Positions 6,548 to 11,929 of a stretch of 11,929 bases of DNA are shown here, piece by piece (the stretch's first letter is position 1; each line of letters starts with the position of its first letter). Under the pieces are notes generated by a model, which did not search any database, was not told the DNA's origin, and saw only the letters and a list, made by a program, of their open reading frames with translations. The position numbers were made by a program, and so were the translations under genes. Source of the stretch: an uncultured Clostridia bacterium (GTDB taxonomy: Bacteria; Bacillota; Clostridia; TANB77; CAG-508); NCBI GenBank assembly GCA_944391155.1, contig CALXSO010000038.1, positions 1 through 11,929 on the forward strand, given 5' to 3'.

Positions 6548-7174
6548 TTTCATATAAAATTCACAAAATTTATTAATTGTACATTTATCACATTTTGGAT
6601 GTCTAGCTATGCATGTATTTCTGCCATGCCATACAAAAAGATGATTTATATATTGTAAAGAATCTTTTGGAAAAAAATTAATTAAGTCTTGTTCAATTTT
6701 TAAAGGATCAGATTCTTTAGACAAGCCCATTAAATTAGAAATTCTTTTTGCATGAGTATCCACTGCAATACCATTTGCAATACCATAAACTTCAAGTAAA
6801 ATAACATTTGCAGATTTTCTACCTACACCTGCTAAAGTAAGTAAATCATTCATATTATCAGGTACAATGCCATTAAAATTTTCCAAAATCTGTTTAGCAC
6901 ATAGTTTAATATTTTTTGCTTTATTCTTATAAAAGCCACAGGGATGAATGATATTTTCAAGTTCAGTAATATCTATATCAGCATAATCTTGAATAGTAGG
7001 ACAACGTTTAAATAAAGTAGGAGTTGTAAGATTAACTCTTTCGTCAGTACATTGAGCAGAAAGCATCACAGCAACAACCATTTCAAATGGTGTATTAAAA
7101 TCTAAACTACAAGTAGCATCAGGATATGTGTTTTTCAAAATTTTAACAATTTGTTTTGCGTTTCCTTTTTTCAT
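6530..7174 (-). CDS. nth: Endonuclease III (DNA glycosylase/AP lyase)
   Basis: Nth removes oxidised pyrimidines and cleaves the abasic site in base-excision repair. The protein has 214 residues (E. coli Nth has 211). The helix-hairpin-helix LAGVGRKSANVIL carries catalytic Lys120, and VDTHAKR supplies Asp139. The [4Fe-4S] cluster motif C-x6-C-x2-C-x5-C is intact at Cys188, 195, 198 and 204. I placed the start at 7174 (MKKGNAKQ) because GGAGG (7186-7182) lies seven bases ahead. A second ATG at 7180 is too close to that site, and a longer reading from 7243 would include the promoter. The final residues GGKAT and the stop codon come from an intergenic repeat, so the C-terminal tail was probably rewritten by the repeat's insertion. 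It is monocistronic or cotranscribed with the small four-cysteine gene. Confidence 0.95.
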   Translation of the reverse strand: MKKGNAKQIVKILKNTYPDATCSLDFNTPFEMVVAVMLSAQCTDERVNLTTPTLFKRCPTIQDYADIDITELENIIHPCGFYKNKAKNIKLCAKQILENFNGIVPDNMNDLLTLAGVGRKSANVILLEVYGIANGIAVDTHAKRISNLMGLSKESDPLKIEQDLINFFPKDSLQYINHLFVWHGRNTCIARHPKCDKCTINKFCEFYMKGGKAT

Positions 7175-7210
7175 TTTCATTCCTCCATTTATTGTTAAAT
7201 ATTTATCAGC

Positions 7211-7239
7211 ATAATATAACAAAATTGTAATAATATCAA
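7211..7239 (-). promoter_or_regulatory. Sigma-A-type promoter of nth
   Basis: On the minus strand, TTGATA (7239-7234) and TATTAT (7216-7211) are separated by 17 bases. Transcription would start near 7204, about 30 bases ahead of the ATG at 7174. This supports the shorter nth start. Confidence 0.72.
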
Positions 7240-7243
7240 CCAT

Positions 7244-7450
7244 ATATATATCAACTTTTCTAACAGCTCTACAAAATAAAATTTTAATTGCAACATTGAA
7301 ATTAAATTTATATTGAAAAGAAGTTAAAAAAATTAAATAAGCAACTATACCAAAGCCAGAAAATTAGTAAAGTATAAGTCTATATATCCATAGAATAAGT
7401 TACATAAAAGGTAACAATTAATAAAGAAAGTAATATAATATAGTAAGAAA
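7244..7450. other. Gene-free A+T-rich stretch between divergent nth and the small membrane gene
   Basis: I see no open frame with a ribosome binding site here on either strand. Together with the nth promoter and repeat copy D it makes a 402-base gap between start codons. The only structure I can point to is GTTAC (7399-7403) pairing with GTAAC (7411-7415) around a 7-base loop. A + strand promoter for the small membrane gene and spoVM should lie here, but no sigma-A match is convincing. Confidence 0.5.
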
Positions 7451-7562
7451 AGTAGCGAAGCTAGATTAGCAAATTTATAAAGTTTTAAGGATAACTTTTC
7501 GAATTGTATATGGAAAATTTGCATTAAGAGAAAATAAAAGCTGAAAATTTCTATACAATAAA
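7451..7562 (+). repeat. Diverged intergenic repeat copy D, upstream of the 50-codon membrane gene
   Basis: It has the same order of parts as copy C: TAGC-gaa-GCTA (7453-7463), a middle part with ATAACTTTTC, then ATTGTATA (7503-7510) pairing with TATACAAT (7552-7559) and ending in AAAA. The interior between the two arms differs from C and N. The GGAGG of the next gene follows immediately, so in the transcript the terminal hairpin would sit just ahead of the ribosome binding site. Confidence 0.7.
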
Positions 7563-7576
7563 AGGAGGGAGTAAAG

Positions 7577-7729
7577 ATGTTATTTTGTGCATTAAAAAAA
7601 ACAATTGGAGTTGCATTAATAGGCCTAGGTATAGGTATATTATTAGTTTTATTACTCCCTGTGACAGGTTGGCTATTTTTAATAGGAGTAGCATTGGCTT
7701 GTATTGGAATAATGTGGCTTGCATGTTAA
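7577..7729 (+). CDS. Hypothetical 50-residue two-helix membrane protein upstream of spoVM
   Basis: The frame begins MLFCALKKTIG and ends with TAA at 7727-7729. GGAGGGAG lies about seven bases ahead of the ATG. Two hydrophobic segments (about 10-28 and 32-48) flank a P-x-x-G-W turn (28-32), giving a helical hairpin with a short basic N-terminus and cysteines at 4, 42 and 50. I do not recognise the family. It ends 25 bases before spoVM, on the same strand, and both have strong ribosome binding sites, so they are probably cotranscribed. A role in sporulation is a guess from position alone. The ribosome binding site and clean membrane pattern make a chance frame unlikely. Confidence 0.75.
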   Translation: MLFCALKKTIGVALIGLGIGILLVLLLPVTGWLFLIGVALACIGIMWLAC

Positions 7730-7754
7730 ATTAGTCAAAAAGGAGGGAATACAT

Positions 7755-7829
7755 ATGACCATAGTTGTTAAAAAAGTTCCAAAATTCTTAAGGGGATTTG
7801 TGAAATTCATTTTTAGAATAAAAGATTAA
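7755..7829 (+). CDS. spoVM: Stage V sporulation protein M (SpoVM), 24 residues
   Basis: SpoVM is a tiny amphipathic helix made in the mother cell. It binds the curved outer forespore membrane and anchors the SpoIVA coat scaffold (family knowledge). The product MTIVVKKVPKFLRGFVKFIF followed by RIKD lines up with B. subtilis SpoVM (26 residues) without gaps at Lys7, Pro9, Lys10, Phe11, Leu12, Gly14 and Val16. Pro9, noted for membrane-curvature recognition, is kept. AGGAGGG (7741-7747) lies seven bases ahead of the ATG. rpmB next door is the same neighbour as in B. subtilis. The gene is easily missed by automated annotation because of its length. It implies that the organism forms, or descends from formers of, endospores. 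Confidence 0.9.
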   Translation: MTIVVKKVPKFLRGFVKFIFRIKD

Positions 7830-7844
7830 AAAACAAATAAGATA

Positions 7845-7962
7845 GGTAGCAAAGCTATATAAGTAAGGCTCACATATATCATTTTATAGGTAGTCTTTCT
7901 TGTTGTATACGGAAAATCAATATATGGTCAAGATAGAAGTTGATTTTCCCTATACAATAAAA
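7845..7962 (+). repeat. Complete intergenic repeat copy C, between spoVM and rpmB
   Basis: This is the clearest copy. It starts GGTAGC-aaa-GCTA (7845-7857) and has a conserved middle shared with copy B. It ends with a hairpin of 18-base arms, TTGTATACGGAAAATCAA (7903-7920) and TTGATTTTCCCTATACAA (7940-7957), 17 of 18 paired, around a 19-base loop. It starts 15 bases after the spoVM stop. On the + strand an A-run, not a T-run, follows, so this hairpin is not by itself a + strand terminator; the adjoining hairpin at 7962-7983 fills that role. Confidence 0.85.
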
Positions 7963-7983
7963 AAAAGAGACTATGCTCTTTTT
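7962..7983. terminator. Compact bidirectional terminator overlapping the rpmB stop codon
   Basis: AAAAAGAG (7962-7969) pairs with CTCTTTTT (7976-7983) around a 6-base loop that contains the rpmB stop codon. On the minus strand the stem runs into a long T-run (down to 7959), which suits rpmB termination. On the + strand the right arm itself ends in TTTTT, so it could also end the spoVM transcript. Confidence 0.75.
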
Positions 7984-8168
7984 ACTTTTCCATTTTTTAA
8001 ACATTTTGCACATACATGAATTCTTTTTACTTGACCATCTATTTCAGCTTTAACAGTTCTCAAATTTGGTTTCCAAGTACGAGGACTTCTTTTACTAATA
8101 TGAGAACGAGTTATACTTAATTTTTTTCCATTACTTTGTGTTTTATCACAAATTGCACATTTTGCCAT
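7971..8168 (-). CDS. rpmB: 50S ribosomal protein L28 (bL28), zinc-binding type
   Basis: bL28 is a small protein of the large ribosomal subunit. The 65-residue product starts MAKCAICDK and has the two CxxC pairs of the zinc-binding (C+) form, Cys4/Cys7 and Cys53/Cys56 (VCAKC). It also has the family signature SHSKRxxRTWKPNL in the variant SHISKRSPRTWKPNL. The start is ATG 8168, with GGAGGTG ending about nine bases upstream. An in-frame GTG four codons earlier overlaps that ribosome binding site and is rejected. Transcription ends in the hairpin that overlaps its stop. It is divergent from tig and convergent with spoVM. The adjacency to spoVM matches Bacillus. Confidence 0.96.
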   Translation of the reverse strand: MAKCAICDKTQSNGKKLSITRSHISKRSPRTWKPNLRTVKAEIDGQVKRIHVCAKCLKNGKVKRA

Positions 8169-8271
8169 AACGATTAGCACCTCCTATTTAAAAAAATAAA
8201 ATTGACTATGTATAAGTCTAACACAAAAAGAATAAAAAAACAAGTATTTTTTGAAAATTATCAAAAATTCC

Positions 8272-8299
8272 TTGCAAAATGCTAATTTTATGGTATAAT
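8272..8299 (+). promoter_or_regulatory. Promoter of tig
   Basis: TTGCAA (8272-8277) and a consensus TATAAT (8294-8299) are 16 bases apart, and TGG directly ahead of the -10 makes an extended -10. Transcription would start about 30 bases before the ATG. A palindrome, TTTTTGA (8248-8254) with TCAAAAA (8261-8267), lies just upstream of the -35. It may be chance in A+T-rich DNA. Confidence 0.78.
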
Positions 8300-8336
8300 A
8301 TAAAAGCTATTGAAAAAATGGAAAGGATGAATAAAT

Positions 8337-9626
8337 ATGAATTGTAAAGTTGAAAAGACAGAAAATGCGAATGAAGTAAAATTAGAATTAACAGTAGAAG
8401 CAAGTAGATTTGATGAGGCAATAAAAAAAGTATATTTTAAAAGTGCAAAATATTTCAATATACCAGGATTTAGAAAAGGAAAAGCACCTATGAAAATAGT
8501 TGAAAAATATTATGGAGAAGAAATATTTTTTGAAGATGCATTTAATGACATAGCACCAGAAGTATTAGAAGAAGCAGTAAAAGAGAAAAAATTAGAAGTT
8601 GTTAGCAGACCAGATATTGATGTAAAACAAATAGGAAAAGGACAAGACCTAATATTTACAGCTGTATTCCAAACAAAACCAGAAGCTGAGCTTGAAAAAT
8701 ATAAAGGTATAGAAATCAAAAAAATTGAGTATAATGTAACAGACGAAGACATAAATCATGAATTAACACATATGCAAGAGCATAACGCAAGAATGATCTC
8801 AATAGAAGACAGACCAGTAGAAAAAGGAGATATTGCAGTAATAGACTTTGAAGGATTTGTAGATGGAGTTGCATTTGAAGGTGGAAAGGCAGAAAATCAT
8901 GAGTTAGAAATTGGAAGTAATACATTTATACCAGGATTTGAAGATCAAATAATAGGAATGAAAATTGAAGAAGAAAAAGATATAAAAGTAAAATTTCCAG
9001 ATGAATATTTCTCAAAAGATTTAGCAGGAAAAGATGCAACATTTAAAGTAAAAGTAAATGAAATCAAGAAAAAAGAATTACCTGAACTAGATGATGAATT
9101 TGCAAAAGATGTAAGCGAATTTGATACACTAGAAGAATTAAAGAAAAGTATCAAAGACAAAATGGAAAAGGATAATAAACAAAAAGAAAAATATGAAACT
9201 GAAGATGCAGTTATAAAAGCTGTATGTGAAAATGTTAAAGTAGATATTCCATCTGGAATGATTGAAACAGAAACAGAAAACATGTTAAAAGATGTTGAAA
9301 CAAGATTATCATATCAAGGATTAAAATTAGATCAATATCTTCAAATGATAGGAAAAACAAGAGAAGATATGTTAAAAGAATATGAGCCTCAAGCAATAGA
9401 ATCTATTAAATCAAGATTAATGTTAGAAGCAGTAATAAAAGCAGAAAAAATAGAAGCAACAGAAGATGAAATTGAAGCAAAAATGAAAGAAATGGCAAAA
9501 AATTATGGAAAAGAAAATGATGAAGAATTTATGAAAAATGAGAATGTAGCAAATTACATAAAAGAAGGAATAAAAGCAGAAAAAGCTGTAGAATTTTTAG
9601 TAAAAAATGCAAAATTTAAAAAATAG
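8337..9626 (+). CDS. tig: Trigger factor (ribosome-associated chaperone and peptidyl-prolyl isomerase)
   Basis: Trigger factor sits at the ribosome exit tunnel and shelters nascent chains. The 429 residues match the family (E. coli 432). The ribosome-binding domain carries the signature GFRKGKAP at 44-51, followed by a FKBP-type isomerase domain at about 163-243 (GDIAVIDFEG, then IPGFEDQIIGM). The helical C-terminal arm domain takes up the rest. AAAGGATG lies ahead of the ATG. The gene has its own promoter and terminator and precedes clpP-clpX, the common tig-clpP-clpX arrangement, but here it is transcriptionally separated from clpP. Nothing appears unusual apart from an A+T-driven Lys/Glu bias. 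Confidence 0.97.
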   Translation: MNCKVEKTENANEVKLELTVEASRFDEAIKKVYFKSAKYFNIPGFRKGKAPMKIVEKYYGEEIFFEDAFNDIAPEVLEEAVKEKKLEVVSRPDIDVKQIGKGQDLIFTAVFQTKPEAELEKYKGIEIKKIEYNVTDEDINHELTHMQEHNARMISIEDRPVEKGDIAVIDFEGFVDGVAFEGGKAENHELEIGSNTFIPGFEDQIIGMKIEEEKDIKVKFPDEYFSKDLAGKDATFKVKVNEIKKKELPELDDEFAKDVSEFDTLEELKKSIKDKMEKDNKQKEKYETEDAVIKAVCENVKVDIPSGMIETETENMLKDVETRLSYQGLKLDQYLQMIGKTREDMLKEYEPQAIESIKSRLMLEAVIKAEKIEATEDEIEAKMKEMAKNYGKENDEEFMKNENVANYIKEGIKAEKAVEFLVKNAKFKK

Positions 9627-9652
9627 TATCAATAATAGTATTTAATAGAGAT

Positions 9653-9690
9653 AAAAGGGTGAGGAGAAAAATAGTTCAACTTACCCTTTT
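9653..9690 (+). terminator. Intrinsic terminator of tig
   Basis: AAAAGGGTGAG (9653-9663) pairs with CTTACCCTTTT (9680-9690), with one G-U pair, around a 16-base loop, and one more T follows. It lies 26 bases after the tig stop. Confidence 0.8.
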
Positions 9691-9800
9691 TGAATTAAAA
9701 ACAATAAAAAGATATAAAAACGACAAATTACATTCTATCATTAAGCTACCTAAAATCTTATAAAAAGTAATAAAGTTACTAAATAAAAGATAAATTAATA

Positions 9801-9828
9801 TTGCAAAAAATAAATTATATTGTATAAT
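9801..9828 (+). promoter_or_regulatory. Promoter of clpP-clpX
   Basis: TTGCAA (9801-9806) and TATAAT (9823-9828) are 16 bases apart. The leader is about 65 bases and contains an imperfect GAAAAGAG...CTCTTTC pairing upstream of the AAAGGAGG ribosome binding site. I found no CtsR box or CIRCE element near it, so heat-shock control of the classical kind is not indicated. Confidence 0.65.
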
Positions 9829-9901
9829 ATCATTATAAATATATAAATAGAAAAGAGGAAATTTATAGTTTTCACTCTTTCAAAATAAAGGAGGAAAAGA
9901 A

Positions 9902-10507
9902 ATGTTTGAAAAAAATAGTTTAGTACCATATGTAATTGAACAAACAAGTAAAGGAGAAAGATCATACGATATATTTTCTAGATTATTAAAGGACAGAATA
10001 ATATTTTTAGGAGAAGATGTAAATCCAACATCAGCAAGCTTAGTAATAGCACAACTATTATTCTTAGAATCAGAAGATCCAGATAAAGAAATTTCATTAT
10101 ACATCAACTCACCAGGAGGATCAATAACAGATGGAATGGGAATAATAGATACAATGAACTACATAAAATGCCCAATATCAACAATTTGTGTAGGATTAGC
10201 AGCAAGTTTTGGTGCAGTACTACTTGCAAATGGAACAAAAGGAAAAAGATTTGCAACTCCTAACTCAGAAATTTTAATACATCAACCACTAATTGGAGGA
10301 GGAGGAATTTCTGGGCAAACAACAGAAATCAAAATTCATGCAGACCATATGATTAGAACAAGAGAAAAATTAAACAAATTACTAAGTGAAAAAACAGGTC
10401 AACCAATTGAAAGAATCAATCAAGATACAGAAAGAGACCATTATATGACTGCAGAGGAAGCTCTAGAATATGGTTTGATTGATGGAATTATGGATAAAAG
10501 AGTGTAA
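9902..10507 (+). CDS. clpP: ATP-dependent Clp protease proteolytic subunit ClpP
   Basis: ClpP forms the double-ring serine protease chamber that degrades proteins fed by ClpX and other Clp ATPases. The 201-residue product carries the catalytic triad Ser102 (GLAASFGA), His127 (LIHQP) and Asp175 (QDTERD), and the SPGGS oxyanion-loop motif at 70-74. The active-site motif is usually AASMGA; here Met is Phe, next to the nucleophile. Other residues of the site are normal, so it should be active. AAAGGAGG precedes the ATG. clpX follows after 15 bases and is surely in the same operon. Confidence 0.97.
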   Translation: MFEKNSLVPYVIEQTSKGERSYDIFSRLLKDRIIFLGEDVNPTSASLVIAQLLFLESEDPDKEISLYINSPGGSITDGMGIIDTMNYIKCPISTICVGLAASFGAVLLANGTKGKRFATPNSEILIHQPLIGGGGISGQTTEIKIHADHMIRTREKLNKLLSEKTGQPIERINQDTERDHYMTAEEALEYGLIDGIMDKRV

Positions 10508-10522
10508 AAAAGGAGAATAAGA

Positions 10523-11827
10523 ATGCCAAAAAAAGATATACCAAAAAGTGTTAGATGTTCTTTTTGTGGAAAGTCACAAGAAAATGTAAAAAAAATAGTA
10601 GCAGGGCCAGGAGTATATATCTGTGATGAATGTGTAGACTTATGTTCAAGTATAATAGAAGCAGAAATGTATGAAGATGAAGAAATGGGATATACATTAA
10701 CAGAAGAAATTCCAAATCCACATGAGATAAAAAATATTTTAGACGACTATGTAATAGGTCAAGAAGAAGCAAAAAAAACATTATCAGTAGCTGTATATAA
10801 TCATTATAAAAGAATAGCACATGAAGAAGAGAAAAAAGATGATGATGTAGAAATACAAAAAAGTAATATACTACTATTAGGACCAACAGGATGTGGAAAA
10901 ACACTGCTTGCAAGAACACTTGCTAAAATATTAAATGTACCATTTGCAATAGCAGATGCAACAACATTAACAGAAGCAGGATATGTAGGAGAAGATGTTG
11001 AAAATATTTTACTAAAATTAATTCAAGCAGCAGATGGTGATATAGAAAAAGCAGAAAAAGGAATAATTTATATAGATGAAATAGACAAAATAACAAGAAA
11101 ATCAGAAAATCCATCAATAACTAGAGATGTAAGTGGAGAAGGTGTACAACAAGCATTATTAAAAATAGTAGAAGGAACAATAGCATCAGTACCACCACAA
11201 GGAGGAAGAAAACATCCAAACCAAGAGTTAATTCAAATAAATACAGAAAATATATTATTCATTTGTGGAGGAGCTTTTGAAGGACTAGAAAGAATAATAA
11301 AAGACAGAACAGGAAAAAAAGGAATAGGATTTGGAAGTGAAATTCAAAGTGAGAAAGAAATAGATAAATATGAAATATTCAAAGAACTATTACCACAAGA
11401 TTTACTAAAATTTGGATTAATACCAGAATTCATAGGAAGACTTCCAATTATTGCAACAATACAAGGATTAGATAAAGAAGCACTAATTAAAATAGCAACT
11501 GAACCAAAAAATTCTTTAGTAAAACAATATCAAAAACTGTTAGAATTAGACGGAGTAGAATTAGAATTTACACAAGAAGCATTAGAAGCAATAGTAGATA
11601 AAGCAATAGAAAGAAAAACAGGAGCAAGAGGATTACGTTCTATAATAGAAGAAATAATGAGAGACATAATGTTTGATGTTCCATCAAACCCAAAAATAGA
11701 AAAATGTACAATAACAAAAGAAACAGTTTTAAATAATGCAGGCCCAAAACTTATAATAAATGAAAAGAAAGAAGAAAAACCAAAAATAAAAGAAAAGAAA
11801 AAAAGAGAAATACCAGTAGGAATTTAG
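10523..11827 (+). CDS. clpX: ATP-dependent Clp protease ATP-binding subunit ClpX
   Basis: ClpX is the AAA+ unfoldase that recognises tagged substrates and threads them into ClpP. The 434 residues contain the N-terminal zinc-binding domain (Cys12, Cys15, Cys34, Cys37) and Walker A GPTGCGKT at 120-127 (the usual Ser is Cys). The pore loop is GYVGE at 153-157, and Walker B IDE has Asp185/Glu186. An RKH-type loop (GGRKHPNQ), the ClpP-docking loop IGF at 268-270 and a sensor-2 GARGLR motif are also present. The C-terminus is a Lys/Glu-rich tail. AAAGGAG precedes the ATG. The IGF loop and the adjacent clpP support a working ClpXP pair. Confidence 0.98.
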   Translation: MPKKDIPKSVRCSFCGKSQENVKKIVAGPGVYICDECVDLCSSIIEAEMYEDEEMGYTLTEEIPNPHEIKNILDDYVIGQEEAKKTLSVAVYNHYKRIAHEEEKKDDDVEIQKSNILLLGPTGCGKTLLARTLAKILNVPFAIADATTLTEAGYVGEDVENILLKLIQAADGDIEKAEKGIIYIDEIDKITRKSENPSITRDVSGEGVQQALLKIVEGTIASVPPQGGRKHPNQELIQINTENILFICGGAFEGLERIIKDRTGKKGIGFGSEIQSEKEIDKYEIFKELLPQDLLKFGLIPEFIGRLPIIATIQGLDKEALIKIATEPKNSLVKQYQKLLELDGVELEFTQEALEAIVDKAIERKTGARGLRSIIEEIMRDIMFDVPSNPKIEKCTITKETVLNNAGPKLIINEKKEEKPKIKEKKKREIPVGI

Positions 11828-11852
11828 AACAAATGCAAAAATGTTAGAAATG

Positions 11853-11899
11853 AAAAACAGGCTTTAAAAAGTTTTAAAAAATTTTTAAAGCCTGTTTTT
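11853..11899 (+). terminator. Strong intrinsic terminator of the clpP-clpX operon
   Basis: Two perfectly complementary 18-base arms, AAAAACAGGCTTTAAAAA (11853-11870) and its inverse (11882-11899), enclose an 11-base loop and end in TTTTT. The stem begins 26 bases after the clpX stop. Its symmetry means it could also stop transcription from the other side. Confidence 0.92.
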
Positions 11900-11929
11900 A
11901 TCATAACAAGAATAAAATATGCTAAAAAA

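Noticed and set aside
7175..7243. Longer N-terminus for nth starting at 7243
   Set aside because: The -35/-10 promoter at 7239-7211 falls inside it and the ribosome binding site serves the ATG at 7174.
7372..7396. Possible sigma-E promoter (GTATAA...CATAGAAT) for the small membrane gene and spoVM
   Set aside because: The -10-like CATAGAAT is close to the sigma-E consensus, but the -35 match is poor and the spacing (about 11 bases) is short, so I do not call it although a sporulation promoter is expected nearby.
7551..7559. TATACAATA in repeat copy D as a -10 box for the 50-codon gene
   Set aside because: Transcription would start within or next to the ribosome binding site, and the sequence is an arm of the repeat hairpin present in all complete copies regardless of gene context.
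8174..8290. TTAGCAC near the rpmB start and TGCTAA upstream of tig as a CIRCE/HrcA site
   Set aside because: The halves are about 100 bases apart, in incomplete form, and one is simply part of the rpmB ribosome binding site; CIRCE needs a 9-base spacing.
10551..11117. Long open frames antisense to clpX, and similar ones antisense to rsgA, prkC and tig
   Set aside because: They lie opposite clear genes, are Leu/Phe/Ser-rich artefacts of A-rich codons, and have no ribosome binding sites.

Overview
The window is strongly A+T-rich chromosomal DNA from a low-G+C Firmicute, most likely an endospore-forming member of the Clostridia. The evidence is heavy use of ATA, AAA and AGA codons, strong AGGAGG-type ribosome binding sites, a PASTA-domain Ser/Thr kinase, a 24-codon spoVM gene, and a gene order matching the Bacillus/Clostridium series phosphatase - kinase - rsgA - rpe - (thiN) - spoVM - rpmB. 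The species cannot be named from sequence alone.

Layout. On the + strand, 1-42 is probably the last 13 codons of rlmN. It overlaps by ATGA a PP2C phosphatase (39-774) that carries a one-base frameshift near 552. The PASTA kinase prkC (811-2811), rsgA (3043-3927) and rpe (3921-4577) follow. A strong hairpin separates rpe from three minus-strand genes: a bactofilin-like beta-helix membrane protein (6077-4752), a 47-residue four-cysteine protein with a TTG start (6366-6223) and nth (7174-6530). Back on the + strand are two genes too short for ordinary gene callers: a 50-residue two-helix membrane protein (7577-7729) and spoVM (7755-7829). rpmB (8168-7971, minus) converges on spoVM and is divergent from tig (8337-9626). 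clpP (9902-10507) and clpX (10523-11827) follow under their own promoter and end at a perfect 18-bp hairpin terminator.

Functions. The left half combines rRNA methylation, reversible Ser/Thr phosphorylation sensing the cell wall, 30S ribosome maturation and pentose phosphate metabolism. The middle holds base-excision repair and spore-coat assembly. The right half is protein quality control: trigger factor feeding nascent chains, and the ClpXP protease.

The most unusual feature is a family of about 120-bp intergenic repeats with five copies or partial copies between 2.8 and 8.0 kb. Each starts with a small TAGC-aaa-GCTA hairpin. The complete copies end with a TTGTATA...TATACAA hairpin. They lie at or just after stop codons (prkC, nth, spoVM) or directly before a start (the 50-codon gene). 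One copy supplies the last codons and the stop of nth. The two best-matched copies show a compensatory base change, which suggests a structured RNA. I did not recognise the element as a named family.
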